DNA of 64,000 nt from Bryobacterales bacterium. Its GTDB lineage: Bacteria > Acidobacteriota > Terriglobia > Bryobacterales > Bryobacteraceae. The position numbers and the translations under genes are program-made. The notes below the pieces were generated by a model that worked only from the letters and a program-made list of their open reading frames with translations, made no database searches and had not been told where the DNA came from. Positions 16,971 through 26,036 of the stretch are shown piece by piece (within the stretch, counting starts at the first letter, position 1; every line of letters starts with the position of its first letter). The stretch spans positions 1 to 64,000 of the forward strand of contig JAEUQC010000060.1 in assembly GCA_016789905.1 (NCBI GenBank). The letters are read 5' to 3'.

Positions 16971-17708
16971 CTACCAGTCGCTGGACGCGCCGCCCCCTCC
17001 CGAGTCGCCACCGCCAAAACCACCGAAGCCGCCGCCGGAGTCGTAACCGCCGAAGCCGCCGCCGCTATGGCTCCTGCCGCCATTCATCATCATGGGCAAA
17101 AGCCACCAGGGGCCTCCTCCCCCGCCGCTAAAAAGGAATAGTACCACCAGCAACCCGATGAGAATCACTGGCCAGGGAATGCCGCGGCCCGGCGAAGAGA
17201 CGGGGCGTCGCGGGCGAACGGATTCGTCCACTTGCACGCCTTTTTCGCGGGCCACTTTCTCCCCTATTTGATGCGCGGCCACCAGCAGCGCTTCACCGTA
17301 GTTACCCACGCGCAAGGCGGGCCGCATTTCGCGGAGCAGCGACCCGGCCGCGCCATCGGGCAGAATCGGCTCCAGCCCGTAGCCCACTTCCAGGCGGCTG
17401 CGCCGGTCGCCGACGGAGAGCAGCAGTAGCGCGCCGTTGTTCTCGCCCTTCTTACCGATGCCCCATTTTCGGAAGAGCAAATTGGCGACGTCTTCCACCG
17501 GCTCGCCATCGAGGGACGGAAGGGTGACGAAGGCCAGTTGCGCGCCGGTGGCCTTTTCGACGGCGGCGCAGTAGGCGTCGATGCGTTGCCGGGCGCCAGG
17601 GGAGACAACGCCCGCGAAATCGCTGACGTAGCCCTGCGGCTGCAGCACACTCCAGTCTGCCGCGTGCGCCAGCGCCGCCGCCACGAGCAGCGCGCAGAGC
17701 TTCGTCAT
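16971..17708 (-). CDS. TPM-domain exported membrane protein (YgcG type)
   Basis: About 245 aa from ATG at 17708 (17723 also possible). Signal peptide (LCALLVAAALAHA), then the TPM domain from PQGYVSDFAGVVSPGARQRI to about residue 150, containing KWGIGKKGENNGALLLLS and the RLEVGYGLEPILPDG signature. A single membrane helix follows (VILIGLLVVLFLF), and the C-terminus is a Gly/Ser-rich repeat tail ending in SSDW. TPM domains occur in photosystem II repair protein TLP18.3 and in bacterial envelope proteins next to LemA. 2 bases after the M16 peptidase stop. Confidence 0.9.
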   Translation of the reverse strand: MTKLCALLVAAALAHAADWSVLQPQGYVSDFAGVVSPGARQRIDAYCAAVEKATGAQLAFVTLPSLDGEPVEDVANLLFRKWGIGKKGENNGALLLLSVGDRRSRLEVGYGLEPILPDGAAGSLLREMRPALRVGNYGEALLVAAHQIGEKVAREKGVQVDESVRPRRPVSSPGRGIPWPVILIGLLVVLFLFSGGGGGPWWLLPMMMNGGRSHSGGGFGGYDSGGGFGGFGGGDSGGGGASSDW

Positions 17709-17725
17709 GTGCCTCAAAGGCATAG

Positions 17726-19012
17726 TCAGCAGGCCAGATCGCGCCTTGTAAACTTCTCCGTGCCGGAGGGGCCGACAACGGTCAGCGCCATGTTTTCCGG
17801 TTTCAGGAACGTGTTGGCAATCTCCTGAATGTCGGCAATCGTCACCGCTTCAATGGAGGCGATGGTCTCATCCAGGTCGCAGAATCGGCCGAAGAAGATG
17901 TCCTGGCGCGCCAGATTCGACATGCGGCTGGAAGGCGATTCCAGGCCGAGGACGATGGAGGCTTTCAGATTGTCCTTGGACCGGCGCAGCTCTTCGGCGG
18001 CGATGGGCCCGTGTTTCATGCCGCGCAACTCTTCCATTACACCGGAAACGACACGCCGCAGCGTGGCCGGTGAGGTACCGGCGTAGACGGCCATGGCGCC
18101 CGAATCGCGGTAAAGCGATAGCTCGCTGGAGATGTGATAGACCAGCCCCTGCTGTTCGCGGATCCGCTGGAACAGCCGCGAACTCATGCCGCCGCCCAGA
18201 ATTGTATTCAGCAGATAGCAGCCGAACCGTTTGGAGTGGCCCATGGGATAGGACGGCGCCGCGACGCAGACCTGAGCCTGTTCGAGCGAGGGTTTGGTCT
18301 TCATGGCGATCTGCGGAAAGACATTTACGTCCGGCAGCGCCGGCAGCGGTTTGCCCTTCTTCATGCCGCCCATCACGGCTTCCACCATCTTGACGAAGGC
18401 GGCGTGTTTCACTTTGCCGGCAGCGGTGATGAGCAGGTTGGCCGGAACGTAGTGCCGGGACCAGTAGTCTCGCAGGATGGCCGGCGTGAAGCTCTTCACA
18501 GTCTTGGGCGTGCCGAGAATGGGCCACCCGAGCGCATCTTCCTTCCAGAACTTCTTGCAGAACAACTCGTGGGTTTGGGATTCGGCGCTGTCGAGATCCA
18601 TTTTAATCTCTTCCAGCACCACGCCCTTTTCCTTTTCCACGTCGGCCGCGTCGAAGAGAGGGTGCAGCAGCATGTCGCTCAGAATGTCGAATGCATGGGG
18701 GGCGTGTTCGTCCAAAACCTTGGCGTTGAAACTGACAATTTCCTTTCCGGTGAACGCGTCGGAGTAGCCGCCGATCGTGTCCAACTCACGGGCGATCTCC
18801 TGCGCTCCGCGGCGCGCGGTGCCCTTGAACAGCATGTGTTCAATGAAATGGGAGATGCCATTTTCGGCGGCCGATTCACGGCGGGAGCCGGAGCGCAGCC
18901 ATAGACCCATGGAAAGGGATCGAGCGCCGGGCATGGACTCCGTGATGATCTTCAGGCCGTTTGCCAGCACCGTGGTCTCAACGGCAAGGGAACGATTCAA
19001 GGTTTTTGACAT
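17726..19012 (-). CDS. M16 family zinc metallopeptidase
   Basis: 428 aa. The inverted zinc motif H-x-x-E-H is seen as HFIEH at residues about 55-59, with the downstream Glu ligand in [12 protein letters not shown] about 75 residues later, as in pitrilysin-type peptidases. Length and layout match the single-ring mitochondrial-processing-peptidase-like bacterial proteins (PqqF/MPP-beta type). No signal peptide is obvious, so it is probably cytoplasmic. First gene of the run with TPM, nucleotidyltransferase and LemA; divergent from rlmN with an overlap-free 40-base gap. Confidence 0.93.
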   Translation of the reverse strand: MSKTLNRSLAVETTVLANGLKIITESMPGARSLSMGLWLRSGSRRESAAENGISHFIEHMLFKGTARRGAQEIARELDTIGGYSDAFTGKEIVSFNAKVLDEHAPHAFDILSDMLLHPLFDAADVEKEKGVVLEEIKMDLDSAESQTHELFCKKFWKEDALGWPILGTPKTVKSFTPAILRDYWSRHYVPANLLITAAGKVKHAAFVKMVEAVMGGMKKGKPLPALPDVNVFPQIAMKTKPSLEQAQVCVAAPSYPMGHSKRFGCYLLNTILGGGMSSRLFQRIREQQGLVYHISSELSLYRDSGAMAVYAGTSPATLRRVVSGVMEELRGMKHGPIAAEELRRSKDNLKASIVLGLESPSSRMSNLARQDIFFGRFCDLDETIASIEAVTIADIQEIANTFLKPENMALTVVGPSGTEKFTRRDLAC

Positions 19013-19032
19013 GGAATGCTATAAAGCAGGAT

Positions 19033-19053
19033 TCCCTTCTATTCTAGAAGGGA
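19033..19053 (+). promoter_or_regulatory. Perfect hairpin covering the rlmN ribosome site
   Basis: A 9-base perfect inverted repeat (arm TCCCTTCTA at 19033-19041, loop TTC, arm TAGAAGGGA at 19045-19053). The 3' arm contains the only Shine-Dalgarno-like sequence (GAAGGG) and its last base is the A of the proposed ATG at 19053. As RNA it would hide the start. Confidence 0.5.
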
Positions 19054-20117
19054 TGGGACTTCGCGCACAGACTACTTTACTTGGACTCGATGTCGCCGAC
19101 CTGCGCGAACTGCTCGGACCCGCCACGCCGGCCTATCGGGCCCGTCAGATATATGATGCGCTCTACAAGCGCAACGTTGCGGATCTGGAGGAATCGACAG
19201 AGCTGCCGGTGGAATTGCGCACACGCTTATTGAGCGCTACTCCGCACGGTCATCTTACCGTCGATCAACGTTTTGATTCTGCTGACGGCACGGTTCGTTA
19301 CCTGCTTAAACTTCCCGCCGATGGGCGCAGCGTGGAAACGGTGCTGATGCCGGCCGACGACCGCCACACCATCTGCATCTCGTCGCAGGTTGGCTGTCCG
19401 GTGGATTGTAAATTCTGCCTCACTGCCCAGATGGGCTTGGAGCGCAGCCTTAGCGCCGGTGAAATTGTTGGCCAGGTACTGCACGTGTGCAAAGAGCACC
19501 GCCTGGAGCCGCGCACGGACCACGTGAACATCGTCATGATGGGCATGGGCGAACCGCTGCTGAATCTGCCAAATGTATTGAAGGCCATTCGCATTTTGTG
19601 CGACGCCAACGGAGTGGGGTTTTCGCAGCGGCGCATCACGGTTTCCACGTCGGGTATTGTGCCGAAGATCGCAGAACTGGGCGCGGCCGAGGTGCGTCCG
19701 TACCTGGCTATTTCGCTCAACGCGTCGCATGAGGAGCAACGCCGGGCACTGATGCCGATCACAAAAAAGTACCACCTGGCGGACCTGATGGAGGCTTGCA
19801 AGGCGTACCCGCTGCGCCCGCGCGAGTTCCTGTTTTTTGAGTACGTGATGCTACGCGGGGTGAACGACACCGATGCCGACGCCCGGCGCGTGGTGTCGCT
19901 ATTGGGAAACCTGCGCGCGAAGTTGAATATCATCGCGCTCAACCCAGGCCCTGGCATTCCGTTCCAGACACCGGACCCGGAACGGGTGGAGAGTTTCCAG
20001 AAGATCATCATGCGTTCACTGCCCTGCTATGTGCGCCGGCCGCGCGGCCTGGATATCTATGCCGCCTGCGGCCAGTTGAAGAAGATGCAGGCGGGCGACC
20101 TGGTGACGATACAGTAG
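19053..20117 (+). CDS. rlmN: Dual-specificity RNA methyltransferase RlmN (23S A2503 C2)
   Basis: 354 aa from ATG at 19053, the normal length; ATG at 19011 would add 14 residues. Radical-SAM enzyme that methylates C2 of A2503 in 23S rRNA and A37 in some tRNAs. The cluster motif C-x3-C-x2-C is CPVDCKFC at about residues 116-123. Also seen are the [10 protein letters not shown] segment, SGIVPKI and the C-terminal Cys of CYVRRPRG(about 331), the methyl-carrying cysteine position. A perfect hairpin sits on the ribosome site. The following small membrane gene starts 9 bases after the stop. Confidence 0.96.
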   Translation: MGLRAQTTLLGLDVADLRELLGPATPAYRARQIYDALYKRNVADLEESTELPVELRTRLLSATPHGHLTVDQRFDSADGTVRYLLKLPADGRSVETVLMPADDRHTICISSQVGCPVDCKFCLTAQMGLERSLSAGEIVGQVLHVCKEHRLEPRTDHVNIVMMGMGEPLLNLPNVLKAIRILCDANGVGFSQRRITVSTSGIVPKIAELGAAEVRPYLAISLNASHEEQRRALMPITKKYHLADLMEACKAYPLRPREFLFFEYVMLRGVNDTDADARRVVSLLGNLRAKLNIIALNPGPGIPFQTPDPERVESFQKIIMRSLPCYVRRPRGLDIYAACGQLKKMQAGDLVTIQ

Positions 20118-20126
20118 GCGTCCATC

Positions 20127-20417
20127 ATGCCGCGCCCCGGTTTGAGCCGCTGGTTGATTCGGGTAGCCGCTCCGCTGGGGGCCGCCTCGCTTGGGTTTGC
20201 CGTTTACTTCGGAATCGAGGTTTGGCGTCTGGGGCGGCGGCCCGCGCGGCCGTTGCAGCCGCCGGCGAACATGGAACAGGCGCTGGGCGTGATGTTCGAC
20301 GTGGCCGGCGACGTGAGTGAAGGGATTGCGAAGCAGTTTTTGGCGGTGTCGTTGCTAGCGTTGGGCTTGGCGGCGGCGCTGTATCTGCTCGGCCGGAAGT
20401 TGCGGGGCCCAGTTTAG
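20127..20417 (+). CDS. Small two-helix membrane protein, unknown
   Basis: 96 aa with hydrophobic segments at about residues 11-31 and 68-88, joined by a Pro/Arg-rich loop and a helical stretch (NMEQALGVMFDVAGDVSEGIAKQ). Nine bases after rlmN and probably on the same transcript. No recognised family. Confidence 0.6.
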   Translation: MPRPGLSRWLIRVAAPLGAASLGFAVYFGIEVWRLGRRPARPLQPPANMEQALGVMFDVAGDVSEGIAKQFLAVSLLALGLAAALYLLGRKLRGPV

Positions 20418-20584
20418 GCGGGCGCGGTTGGTCCGTCACGGGCAAGGCTCATCCCCACGTTGACGGGTTGACCGGCCGAAAGAGCGCCCCGGCGCGGCGA
20501 GAGGGAGTTTACGTTTCCTTCGGAGTCTGTGGAAGACCCATTGGGCACGCGATTCCTGCCTGCCTGGCCGGAAGTGGCGCGGCC

Positions 20585-21397
20585 CTATTTGGCTGGGCGC
20601 GGCGTGGCGTCGCCGCCTGGGGTGAGGTTCATCACCCATTTGGCCGCTTCCAGCCACATCTTCTGCACCTGCGGGTGTTCCCAGATCTCGGTCCGGTGAC
20701 CGAGCGTGGAAACGAACACGCGCCCCTTGCCGTAGTTCCGTACCCAGGAGACGGCGAAGTCTTTGTCGGTGCGATGCACACCCTTTTTCGCCAGGTCCAC
20801 GTCGGCCACGTCCAGGCTCATCAGCACGCGCACGCGGTCGCGCGAATAGTTCTTCAACTGGTAGATCTCATCGAAGAGGAAGAAGTCCTTCGGAAAGTGC
20901 GACGTCGCGGGGTGCTGGCCGTCTTCGTTCACGATTTTGGCCTTGAACTGATTCCATGGGTGCAGGTCGAAATAGCCGCCCACCAGTTCGCCGTATTCGG
21001 GCCAGGAGTAGAGCGTATCCACGCCGCTATGGGCGGCCATGAAGCCCTTGCCTTCGGTGCGAACGAATTCGAGCAGCGCCTGTTTTTGTTCGTCGTCCAA
21101 GTCCAGTTCGCCGGAGGTGTAGAAGAAGATGGCGTCGAAATAGTCCAGGTTTTTGGCATTGGCACCGAGCTTTTTCTTCGTGATCAATTGCGTGTCGGTG
21201 CGGATGTAGGTATCCCACAACCCGCTGTCCTTGCCGATTTTCCAGATGGTCGCCAGACCGTCGCTGGTGGAATCGTGCTGGAAGCCTTTCGTCTGGCCGA
21301 TGGCAAGAATTTTCTTACGCTTCGGCGCCTCCGGGTTCTGAGCAAAGGCGATGCCGGCGGCAAGCAACGTGGCGAGAAGAATACGGATCGAGCGCAT
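20585..21397 (-). CDS. ThuA-domain exported protein
   Basis: 270 aa with a signal peptide (MRSIRILLATLLAAGIAFA). The ThuA-like class-I-glutamine-amidotransferase-type fold is recognisable from KILAIGQTKGFQHDS, YDAIFFYTSGELDL, GKGFMAAHSGVDTLY and PVSWVRNYGKGRVFVSTLGHRTE. Members occur in sugar-use clusters of Acidobacteria and Planctomycetes, with no settled reaction. It follows the SDR gene by 19 bases. A second, distant ThuA protein lies at 49569-50381. Confidence 0.9.
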   Translation of the reverse strand: MRSIRILLATLLAAGIAFAQNPEAPKRKKILAIGQTKGFQHDSTSDGLATIWKIGKDSGLWDTYIRTDTQLITKKKLGANAKNLDYFDAIFFYTSGELDLDDEQKQALLEFVRTEGKGFMAAHSGVDTLYSWPEYGELVGGYFDLHPWNQFKAKIVNEDGQHPATSHFPKDFFLFDEIYQLKNYSRDRVRVLMSLDVADVDLAKKGVHRTDKDFAVSWVRNYGKGRVFVSTLGHRTEIWEHPQVQKMWLEAAKWVMNLTPGGDATPRPAK

Positions 21398-21416
21398 AGC
21401 ACTCGTATGGTATCAA

Positions 21417-22247
21417 CTACACTTTCACGACGCGACGGAGGGTATAGAGCTCCGGGTTGATCTGCCCTTGCTCGAGTTTGCGCCAATCGTCGTTCACATG
21501 CACCACCTTGCCGCTGACATGGTTGGACCGCTCCGAGGCAAGAAACAGCGCCAGTTGAATCTGTTTGTCCGGCGCCACGCCACCGGTCATTCGCACCTGT
21601 TTGGCGTCCTCAATCTCCTTCCAGCCGGCTTTATCGCCGGCCGAAAGAATCTCATCGGTCATGGAGGTGTAGGCGCCACCGGGGGCCATGCAGTTCACCT
21701 GGACGTTGTGTTCGGCCACTTCGGCGGCTAGGGTTTCGATGAGCCGGAGGAGCGCCGTTTTGGCCGTGGCGTAGGCGGAAAAGTTGGGCCGAGGGGTGAA
21801 GGAACCGCCGCCGCTAAGAGCGATGATCTTCCCGCTGCGGCGGCCGATCATTTCCGGGAGGACGCTGCGGGCCATGAGCATGACGCCGTGCAGGTTGGTT
21901 TCGACAGTGTCCCACCAGGCTTTGGGAGAGACTTCCATCAGCGGGCCAATGGGTCCCTGAATGCCAGCGGCGCAGATCAGCACGTCGATCTGGCCCCAGT
22001 GAACTTTCATGCGGTCAACGGCGGCAACCACCTGTTCAGCGTCGCGGACATCGGCCCGCAAGCGCATGGCGACGCCGCCGGCCTGCTCAATTTCGAGCTG
22101 GGCCAAGTCCAGTTCTCCCCTGCTCCGGGCCAGCAGACCAACCTTCGCTCCGCGCGATGAAAAGCCCAGCGCCAGGCGTTTACCAATCCCCCGGCCAGCG
22201 CCGGTGATCAAGACATTCTTGCCGGCTAGAACATGCGTTTCTGACAT
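21417..22247 (-). CDS. Short-chain dehydrogenase/reductase
   Basis: 276 aa from ATG at 22247. Classical SDR: NAD(P) motif TGAGRGIG (about residues 15-22), NxxG as CAAGIQG, active-site Ser-Tyr-Lys in LSGGGS...YATAK (Tyr about 158, Lys 162) and PGGAYTSM. The Arg in LLARSRGE after strand 2 suggests NADP. Substrate unknown. TAGAAT lies 12 bases before the ATG. Confidence 0.9.
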   Translation of the reverse strand: MSETHVLAGKNVLITGAGRGIGKRLALGFSSRGAKVGLLARSRGELDLAQLEIEQAGGVAMRLRADVRDAEQVVAAVDRMKVHWGQIDVLICAAGIQGPIGPLMEVSPKAWWDTVETNLHGVMLMARSVLPEMIGRRSGKIIALSGGGSFTPRPNFSAYATAKTALLRLIETLAAEVAEHNVQVNCMAPGGAYTSMTDEILSAGDKAGWKEIEDAKQVRMTGGVAPDKQIQLALFLASERSNHVSGKVVHVNDDWRKLEQGQINPELYTLRRVVKV

Positions 22248-22306
22248 TACCTGCATACTATTCTAGCCGTAACCGCATCACAGGCCAGACGAAAGGAGGC
22301 GCCGGT

Positions 22307-23341
22307 CTAATCGACAACGGGCTTGGCGTTTTTCGCCTTCACGGCATACATCGCACGGTCCGCGCGTTCAAACAATTGAGCTGCTGTTTCCCCACAGCAG
22401 TACTCCACAACCCCTGTACTGGCGTGGATAGGCAGGGAGAGAGCCTTGCCGTTGTACTCGAATTCATAGCGTCTTGTCAGCTTGGCGGAGATCTGCTGGC
22501 TGCGCCGCAGGGCGTCCTTCAAGGAACAGTCGAAGATAACGAAGAACTCATCTCCTCCCCAACGCGCGACGACACCTCCAGGCCGGACCTGCTCGTTCAG
22601 AATGGCACCGAACATGCGCAACACTTCGTCACCGCAGGCATGGCCGAACCGGTCGTTAATGCTTTTGAACCCGTCCAGATCGAACAGAAGCGCGCAAAAG
22701 GGTGTGCGGGCGGAAATCCGAAGTTCCAACTGCCGTTCCAACTCGCGCCGATTGGACAGGCCGGTCAACGGGTCAGAGGAAGCCGCCGCCTCCGCCTTCG
22801 CCAAGCGCTCCTGAAAGTGCTTCAACTCAGCATCCATGGAGACAAGCGACGCTTCCGTTTCCGCCACCATCTTTGAAACGGTTTCGCCCAGGTGCTTGGC
22901 CTCCTGGCTCAACTGGCGCCGCAGGTCTTCGGGATCCTCCACTTGCACCAGGCGTCCCAACGACTCGCTCACGCCCAGGAACACGCCGCCATAAGTATCG
23001 GTGCGGGTGCGGGCCACCGTCGCCGCTTCGGCCAGCACGCCAAGCATTGCTTTCACCGCGTCCAGATCTTCGCGCTGTGACCGACGCGAATTTTGGGCGT
23101 AGTTGTGCAATACCCGTTCCACCAGCCTGGGCGTGGAACCGAGCAGTTCCTCCGGCGCGTCTTCCTGCAAACAGCTATGAACCTGCTGCCAGTCTTCTTC
23201 GGCGGTTTTCGCCGCACCCGGAAACAGCGGGAACACATGTTCCTCCACCGCCCGCAGCGAACCGCTCCACCAGCGCAGGCAATTCCGGGAGAATCGGCGC
23301 TGCTGCTCCAACTCCTGGTCGTACCTGTCTAAATTGTTCAT
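22307..23341 (-). CDS. Diguanylate cyclase (GGDEF domain)
   Basis: 344 aa from ATG at 23341 (AAGGG four bases upstream; ATG at 23362 is an alternative). The C-terminal GGDEF domain begins at DPLTGLSNRRELE (about residue 173) and has an intact RWGGDEF signature near residue 262, so it should make cyclic-di-GMP from GTP. No RxxD inhibitory site is seen just before it. The N-terminal 170 residues are all-helical with a coiled-coil-like segment before the catalytic domain and have no membrane helix, so input is probably cytoplasmic. Divergent from infA. Confidence 0.93.
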   Translation of the reverse strand: MNNLDRYDQELEQQRRFSRNCLRWWSGSLRAVEEHVFPLFPGAAKTAEEDWQQVHSCLQEDAPEELLGSTPRLVERVLHNYAQNSRRSQREDLDAVKAMLGVLAEAATVARTRTDTYGGVFLGVSESLGRLVQVEDPEDLRRQLSQEAKHLGETVSKMVAETEASLVSMDAELKHFQERLAKAEAAASSDPLTGLSNRRELERQLELRISARTPFCALLFDLDGFKSINDRFGHACGDEVLRMFGAILNEQVRPGGVVARWGGDEFFVIFDCSLKDALRRSQQISAKLTRRYEFEYNGKALSLPIHASTGVVEYCCGETAAQLFERADRAMYAVKAKNAKPVVD

Positions 23342-23418
23342 TGCACCCTTAACGGAGATCATGCGTGCTCGTCGCTCCCTACTGCTCATCGGCGGATTCG
23401 GCGAATGCTTGAGGGTAT

Positions 23419-23466
23419 TTGAGCGTTTTCCACACTTCCCGCTATACTTGTAACAGCGGGAGTGTG
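23419..23466 (+). promoter_or_regulatory. Possible infA promoter and leader hairpin
   Basis: TTGAGC (23419-23424) and TATACT (23443-23448) with an 18-base spacer form a moderate sigma-70 promoter ahead of infA. Overlapping it is an inverted repeat, arms 23431-23443 and 23455-23466, 12 pairs with one bulged T, which covers the -10 region and could be an operator or hairpin. Confidence 0.4.
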
Positions 23467-23501
23467 CGTTTACTCTCGTAATCAACGCGCCCAGGAGGCC
23501 A

Positions 23502-23720
23502 ATGAGTAAAGAGGATTGCATTGAAGTTACCGGAACTGTGGTCGAAAAGTTCCCCAGCGGGCTGTTTAGCGTGCAACTGGATCAGGAACGGCTGGTTCTC
23601 GCCCACCTGGCCGGGAAATTGCGCCGGAACCGGATCCGCGTTCTCGCCGGTGACCGCGTCACCATGGAAATGTCACCTTACGATCTGACCAAGGGCCGCA
23701 TTACCTACCGCCACAAATAG
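23502..23720 (+). CDS. infA: Translation initiation factor IF-1
   Basis: 72 aa, exact family length, AGGAGG five bases before the ATG. The S1/OB-fold sequence is typical: [55 protein letters not shown]. It binds the A site of the 30S subunit during initiation. Here it stands alone, outside any ribosomal-protein operon, between a diguanylate cyclase and wecB; whether it is the only IF-1 in the genome cannot be seen from this window. Confidence 0.96.
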   Translation: MSKEDCIEVTGTVVEKFPSGLFSVQLDQERLVLAHLAGKLRRNRIRVLAGDRVTMEMSPYDLTKGRITYRHK

Positions 23721-23765
23721 CCTCGCCCCGTCCGCCCCTAGTGCCCGGGAACAAAGGATTTCCAT

Positions 23766-24890
23766 TTGCCTATCCGCACTCTATTCCTGTTCGGCACCAG
23801 ACCGGAAGCCATCAAGCTCTGCCCGGTTCTGCGCCACCTCCAGGCGTCTCCCGAGCTTTTCGAGGTGAAGGTTTGCGTCACCGCCCAGCACCGTCAGATG
23901 CTGGACCAGGTGTTGGACGCGTTCCAGGTGAAACCGGACGTGGATCTTGATCTAATGCTTCCCGGCCAGACGCTGTTCCAGTCCTCCTCCCGGATGCTGG
24001 CCGCGCTGGAGGGAGTTTTCAGCGACGTGAAGCCGGACCTGGCGATTGTGCAGGGCGACACCACAACCACCCTATGCGGCGCGCTGGCGGCGTTTTATGC
24101 CCGGGTCCCGATTGGGCATGTGGAGGCTGGACTGCGCACATGGGACATGGCCCAACCGTTCCCGGAAGAGATGAACCGCGTTCTAACAGGCAGACTGGCC
24201 GATATCCACTTTGCGGCCACGCCCTGGGCGGCGGAGAACCTGCACCGCGAAGGGGTTTCGCGCGAACGAACCCACGTCACGGGCAATTCCGGCATCGACG
24301 CGGTGCTCTACGTTCGCGACGGCCTGGCCAATGGCACACTGCAAAGTGGGATAGATTGGTCCTTCCTGAACCCCGCGAAACGGCTGGTCGTGGTTACCGC
24401 GCATCGCCGCGAGAGCTTTGGAACCGGGTTTGTTTCGATCTGCCAGGCCGTTCGCCGCCTGGCCTCCCGCGAGGATGTGGAGATCGTTTACCCTGTCCAC
24501 CCCAACCCGAATGTGCAGGATCCAGTGAACCGTCTGTTAGCCGGCCTCCCCAACGTTCACCTGATTCCGCCGCTCGATTACATTCCGTTCGTGGACTTGA
24601 TGCGGCGGGCCTATTTGCTTATCACCGATTCCGGCGGAGTTCAGGAGGAGGGCCCTTCGCTGGGCAAGCCGATCCTGGTGCTGCGGGAGAAAACCGAACG
24701 CCCCGAGGCCGTCGAAGCGGGTACCGTCAAGCTGGTTGGCACGGACGAAAACCGCATTGTAAACGAGGCCGAAATTCTACTGAATTCGCCTGAATTACAC
24801 GCCGCCATGGGACGCGTTCACAACCCATATGGAGACGGCCACGCCAGCGCCCGTATTTCCTCCGCAATCCTCTCATTCTTAAGGAAATAA
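23766..24890 (+). CDS. wecB: UDP-N-acetylglucosamine 2-epimerase (non-hydrolysing)
   Basis: 374 aa, TTG start at 23766 with AAAGGA seven bases upstream. Converts UDP-GlcNAc to UDP-ManNAc for surface polysaccharides. Motifs: FGTRPEAIKLCPV at the N-terminus, GHVEAGLRTWD with the catalytic His/Glu (about residues 112-117), HRRESFG (about 208) and ITDSGGVQEEGPSLGKP with EKTERPEAVEAG near 270-310. No other polysaccharide gene is adjacent. Confidence 0.95.
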   Translation: MPIRTLFLFGTRPEAIKLCPVLRHLQASPELFEVKVCVTAQHRQMLDQVLDAFQVKPDVDLDLMLPGQTLFQSSSRMLAALEGVFSDVKPDLAIVQGDTTTTLCGALAAFYARVPIGHVEAGLRTWDMAQPFPEEMNRVLTGRLADIHFAATPWAAENLHREGVSRERTHVTGNSGIDAVLYVRDGLANGTLQSGIDWSFLNPAKRLVVVTAHRRESFGTGFVSICQAVRRLASREDVEIVYPVHPNPNVQDPVNRLLAGLPNVHLIPPLDYIPFVDLMRRAYLLITDSGGVQEEGPSLGKPILVLREKTERPEAVEAGTVKLVGTDENRIVNEAEILLNSPELHAAMGRVHNPYGDGHASARISSAILSFLRK

Positions 24891-24972
24891 AGTTTTCACT
24901 TTGTTTTGCAAAGCAACCCGTTTCGGTCTCTCGCCGAGCCGGATTTCCTTGTCAATTTCATAAAATGGAGTC

Positions 24973-26031
24973 GTGAAGCAACTTTCGTTCCCTCCACGCA
25001 ATCGCCGGAAGGCCTCGACCTTGACCGGCGCAGCCGGTGCGCGCATGGCGGCTCAGCTATCCGAACGGATAATCGGCCAACCCGACTCGCTGGACGCCAT
25101 CGTACCCTACGTCCAGATGTACCAGGCGGGCCTGGCGCCGGAAGGCCGCCCCGCGGGAGTGTTTCTGCTCCTCGGGCCCACCGGCACAGGGAAGACCCGC
25201 ACCGTGGAAGCCCTCGCTGAGGTGATCCATGGCTCACCGAAGCACGTATTGCGCATCGATTGCGGCGAGTACCAGATGGAGCATGAAGTCGCCAAACTAA
25301 TCGGCGCGCCTCCGGGCTATCTTGGACATCGCGAAACGCAGCCCGTGCTGACGCAGATGAAACTGAATCAGGTGATGAGCGAGCGGGCCAATGTGGCCAT
25401 CGTGTTGTTCGACGAAATCGAAAAGGCAGCGCCGTCGCTGACGCGCCTGCTGCTCGGGATTCTCGACAAAGGCACGCTGCGGCTGGGGGACAACACCACC
25501 GTGCAGTTTGAGCGGACACTGATTTTCCTGACCTCCAACCTGGGGGCGCGGGAGATGGCGCGCGAACTGCGGCCGGACTTCGGGTTTGAAGCCATTGCCG
25601 GGGCCGGGGCCGAAGCCGAGGACCATGCACGGCTGGAAGAGGTGGCGGTGGCCGCCGCCAAGCGCAAATTCGCGCCGGAGTTTATCAATCGCATCGACCT
25701 GATGCTCACCTATCGCCCGCTGACCGCCGAGTCGATGGAAAAAATCCTGGAAATCCAGCTTCAGGAGCTGGCCAACCATATCGCCCGGCGGATGGGCGAC
25801 CGCTGTTTCTACTTGCAGATTCCGCGCCGGGCGCGGCGCTTCCTGCTGGAAAATGGCACCAGTGTCGAGTACGGCGCCCGCGAATTAAAACGGACGCTGC
25901 ACCGCCATCTGATGCATCCGCTGGCGGCGCTGGTGGCCGATGGCGCTGTTCCACCGGGAACGATAGTCCGGTGCGACCTGCATTCCGGAGGGAAACGGCT
26001 CGACCTGGTGCCGCTGGAAGAGGCCGCCTGA
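24973..26031 (+). CDS. Single-domain Clp/HslU-type AAA+ ATPase
   Basis: 352 aa, GTG start at 24973. One AAA+ module closest to the second domain (D2) of ClpB/ClpC: Walker A GPTGTGKT (about residue 68), the segment DCGEYQMEHEVAKLIGAPPGYLGH, Walker B IVLFDEIEKA, sensor 1 LTSNLG, arginine-finger region FINRID and sensor 2 GARELKR. The N-domain, the first AAA+ domain and the middle domain of ClpB are absent, and I see no ClpP-binding loop. It could be a stand-alone unfoldase or remodelling motor. GGAG is only 2-3 bases before the GTG, which is tight. Confidence 0.85.
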   Translation: MKQLSFPPRNRRKASTLTGAAGARMAAQLSERIIGQPDSLDAIVPYVQMYQAGLAPEGRPAGVFLLLGPTGTGKTRTVEALAEVIHGSPKHVLRIDCGEYQMEHEVAKLIGAPPGYLGHRETQPVLTQMKLNQVMSERANVAIVLFDEIEKAAPSLTRLLLGILDKGTLRLGDNTTVQFERTLIFLTSNLGAREMARELRPDFGFEAIAGAGAEAEDHARLEEVAVAAAKRKFAPEFINRIDLMLTYRPLTAESMEKILEIQLQELANHIARRMGDRCFYLQIPRRARRFLLENGTSVEYGARELKRTLHRHLMHPLAALVADGAVPPGTIVRCDLHSGGKRLDLVPLEEAA

Positions 26032-26036
26032 TCCGG

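Noticed and set aside
20418..20584. Gap between the small membrane gene and the convergent ThuA gene, checked for tRNA, small RNA or terminator.
   Set aside because: No clover-leaf, no stem with T run and no coding frame of its own.
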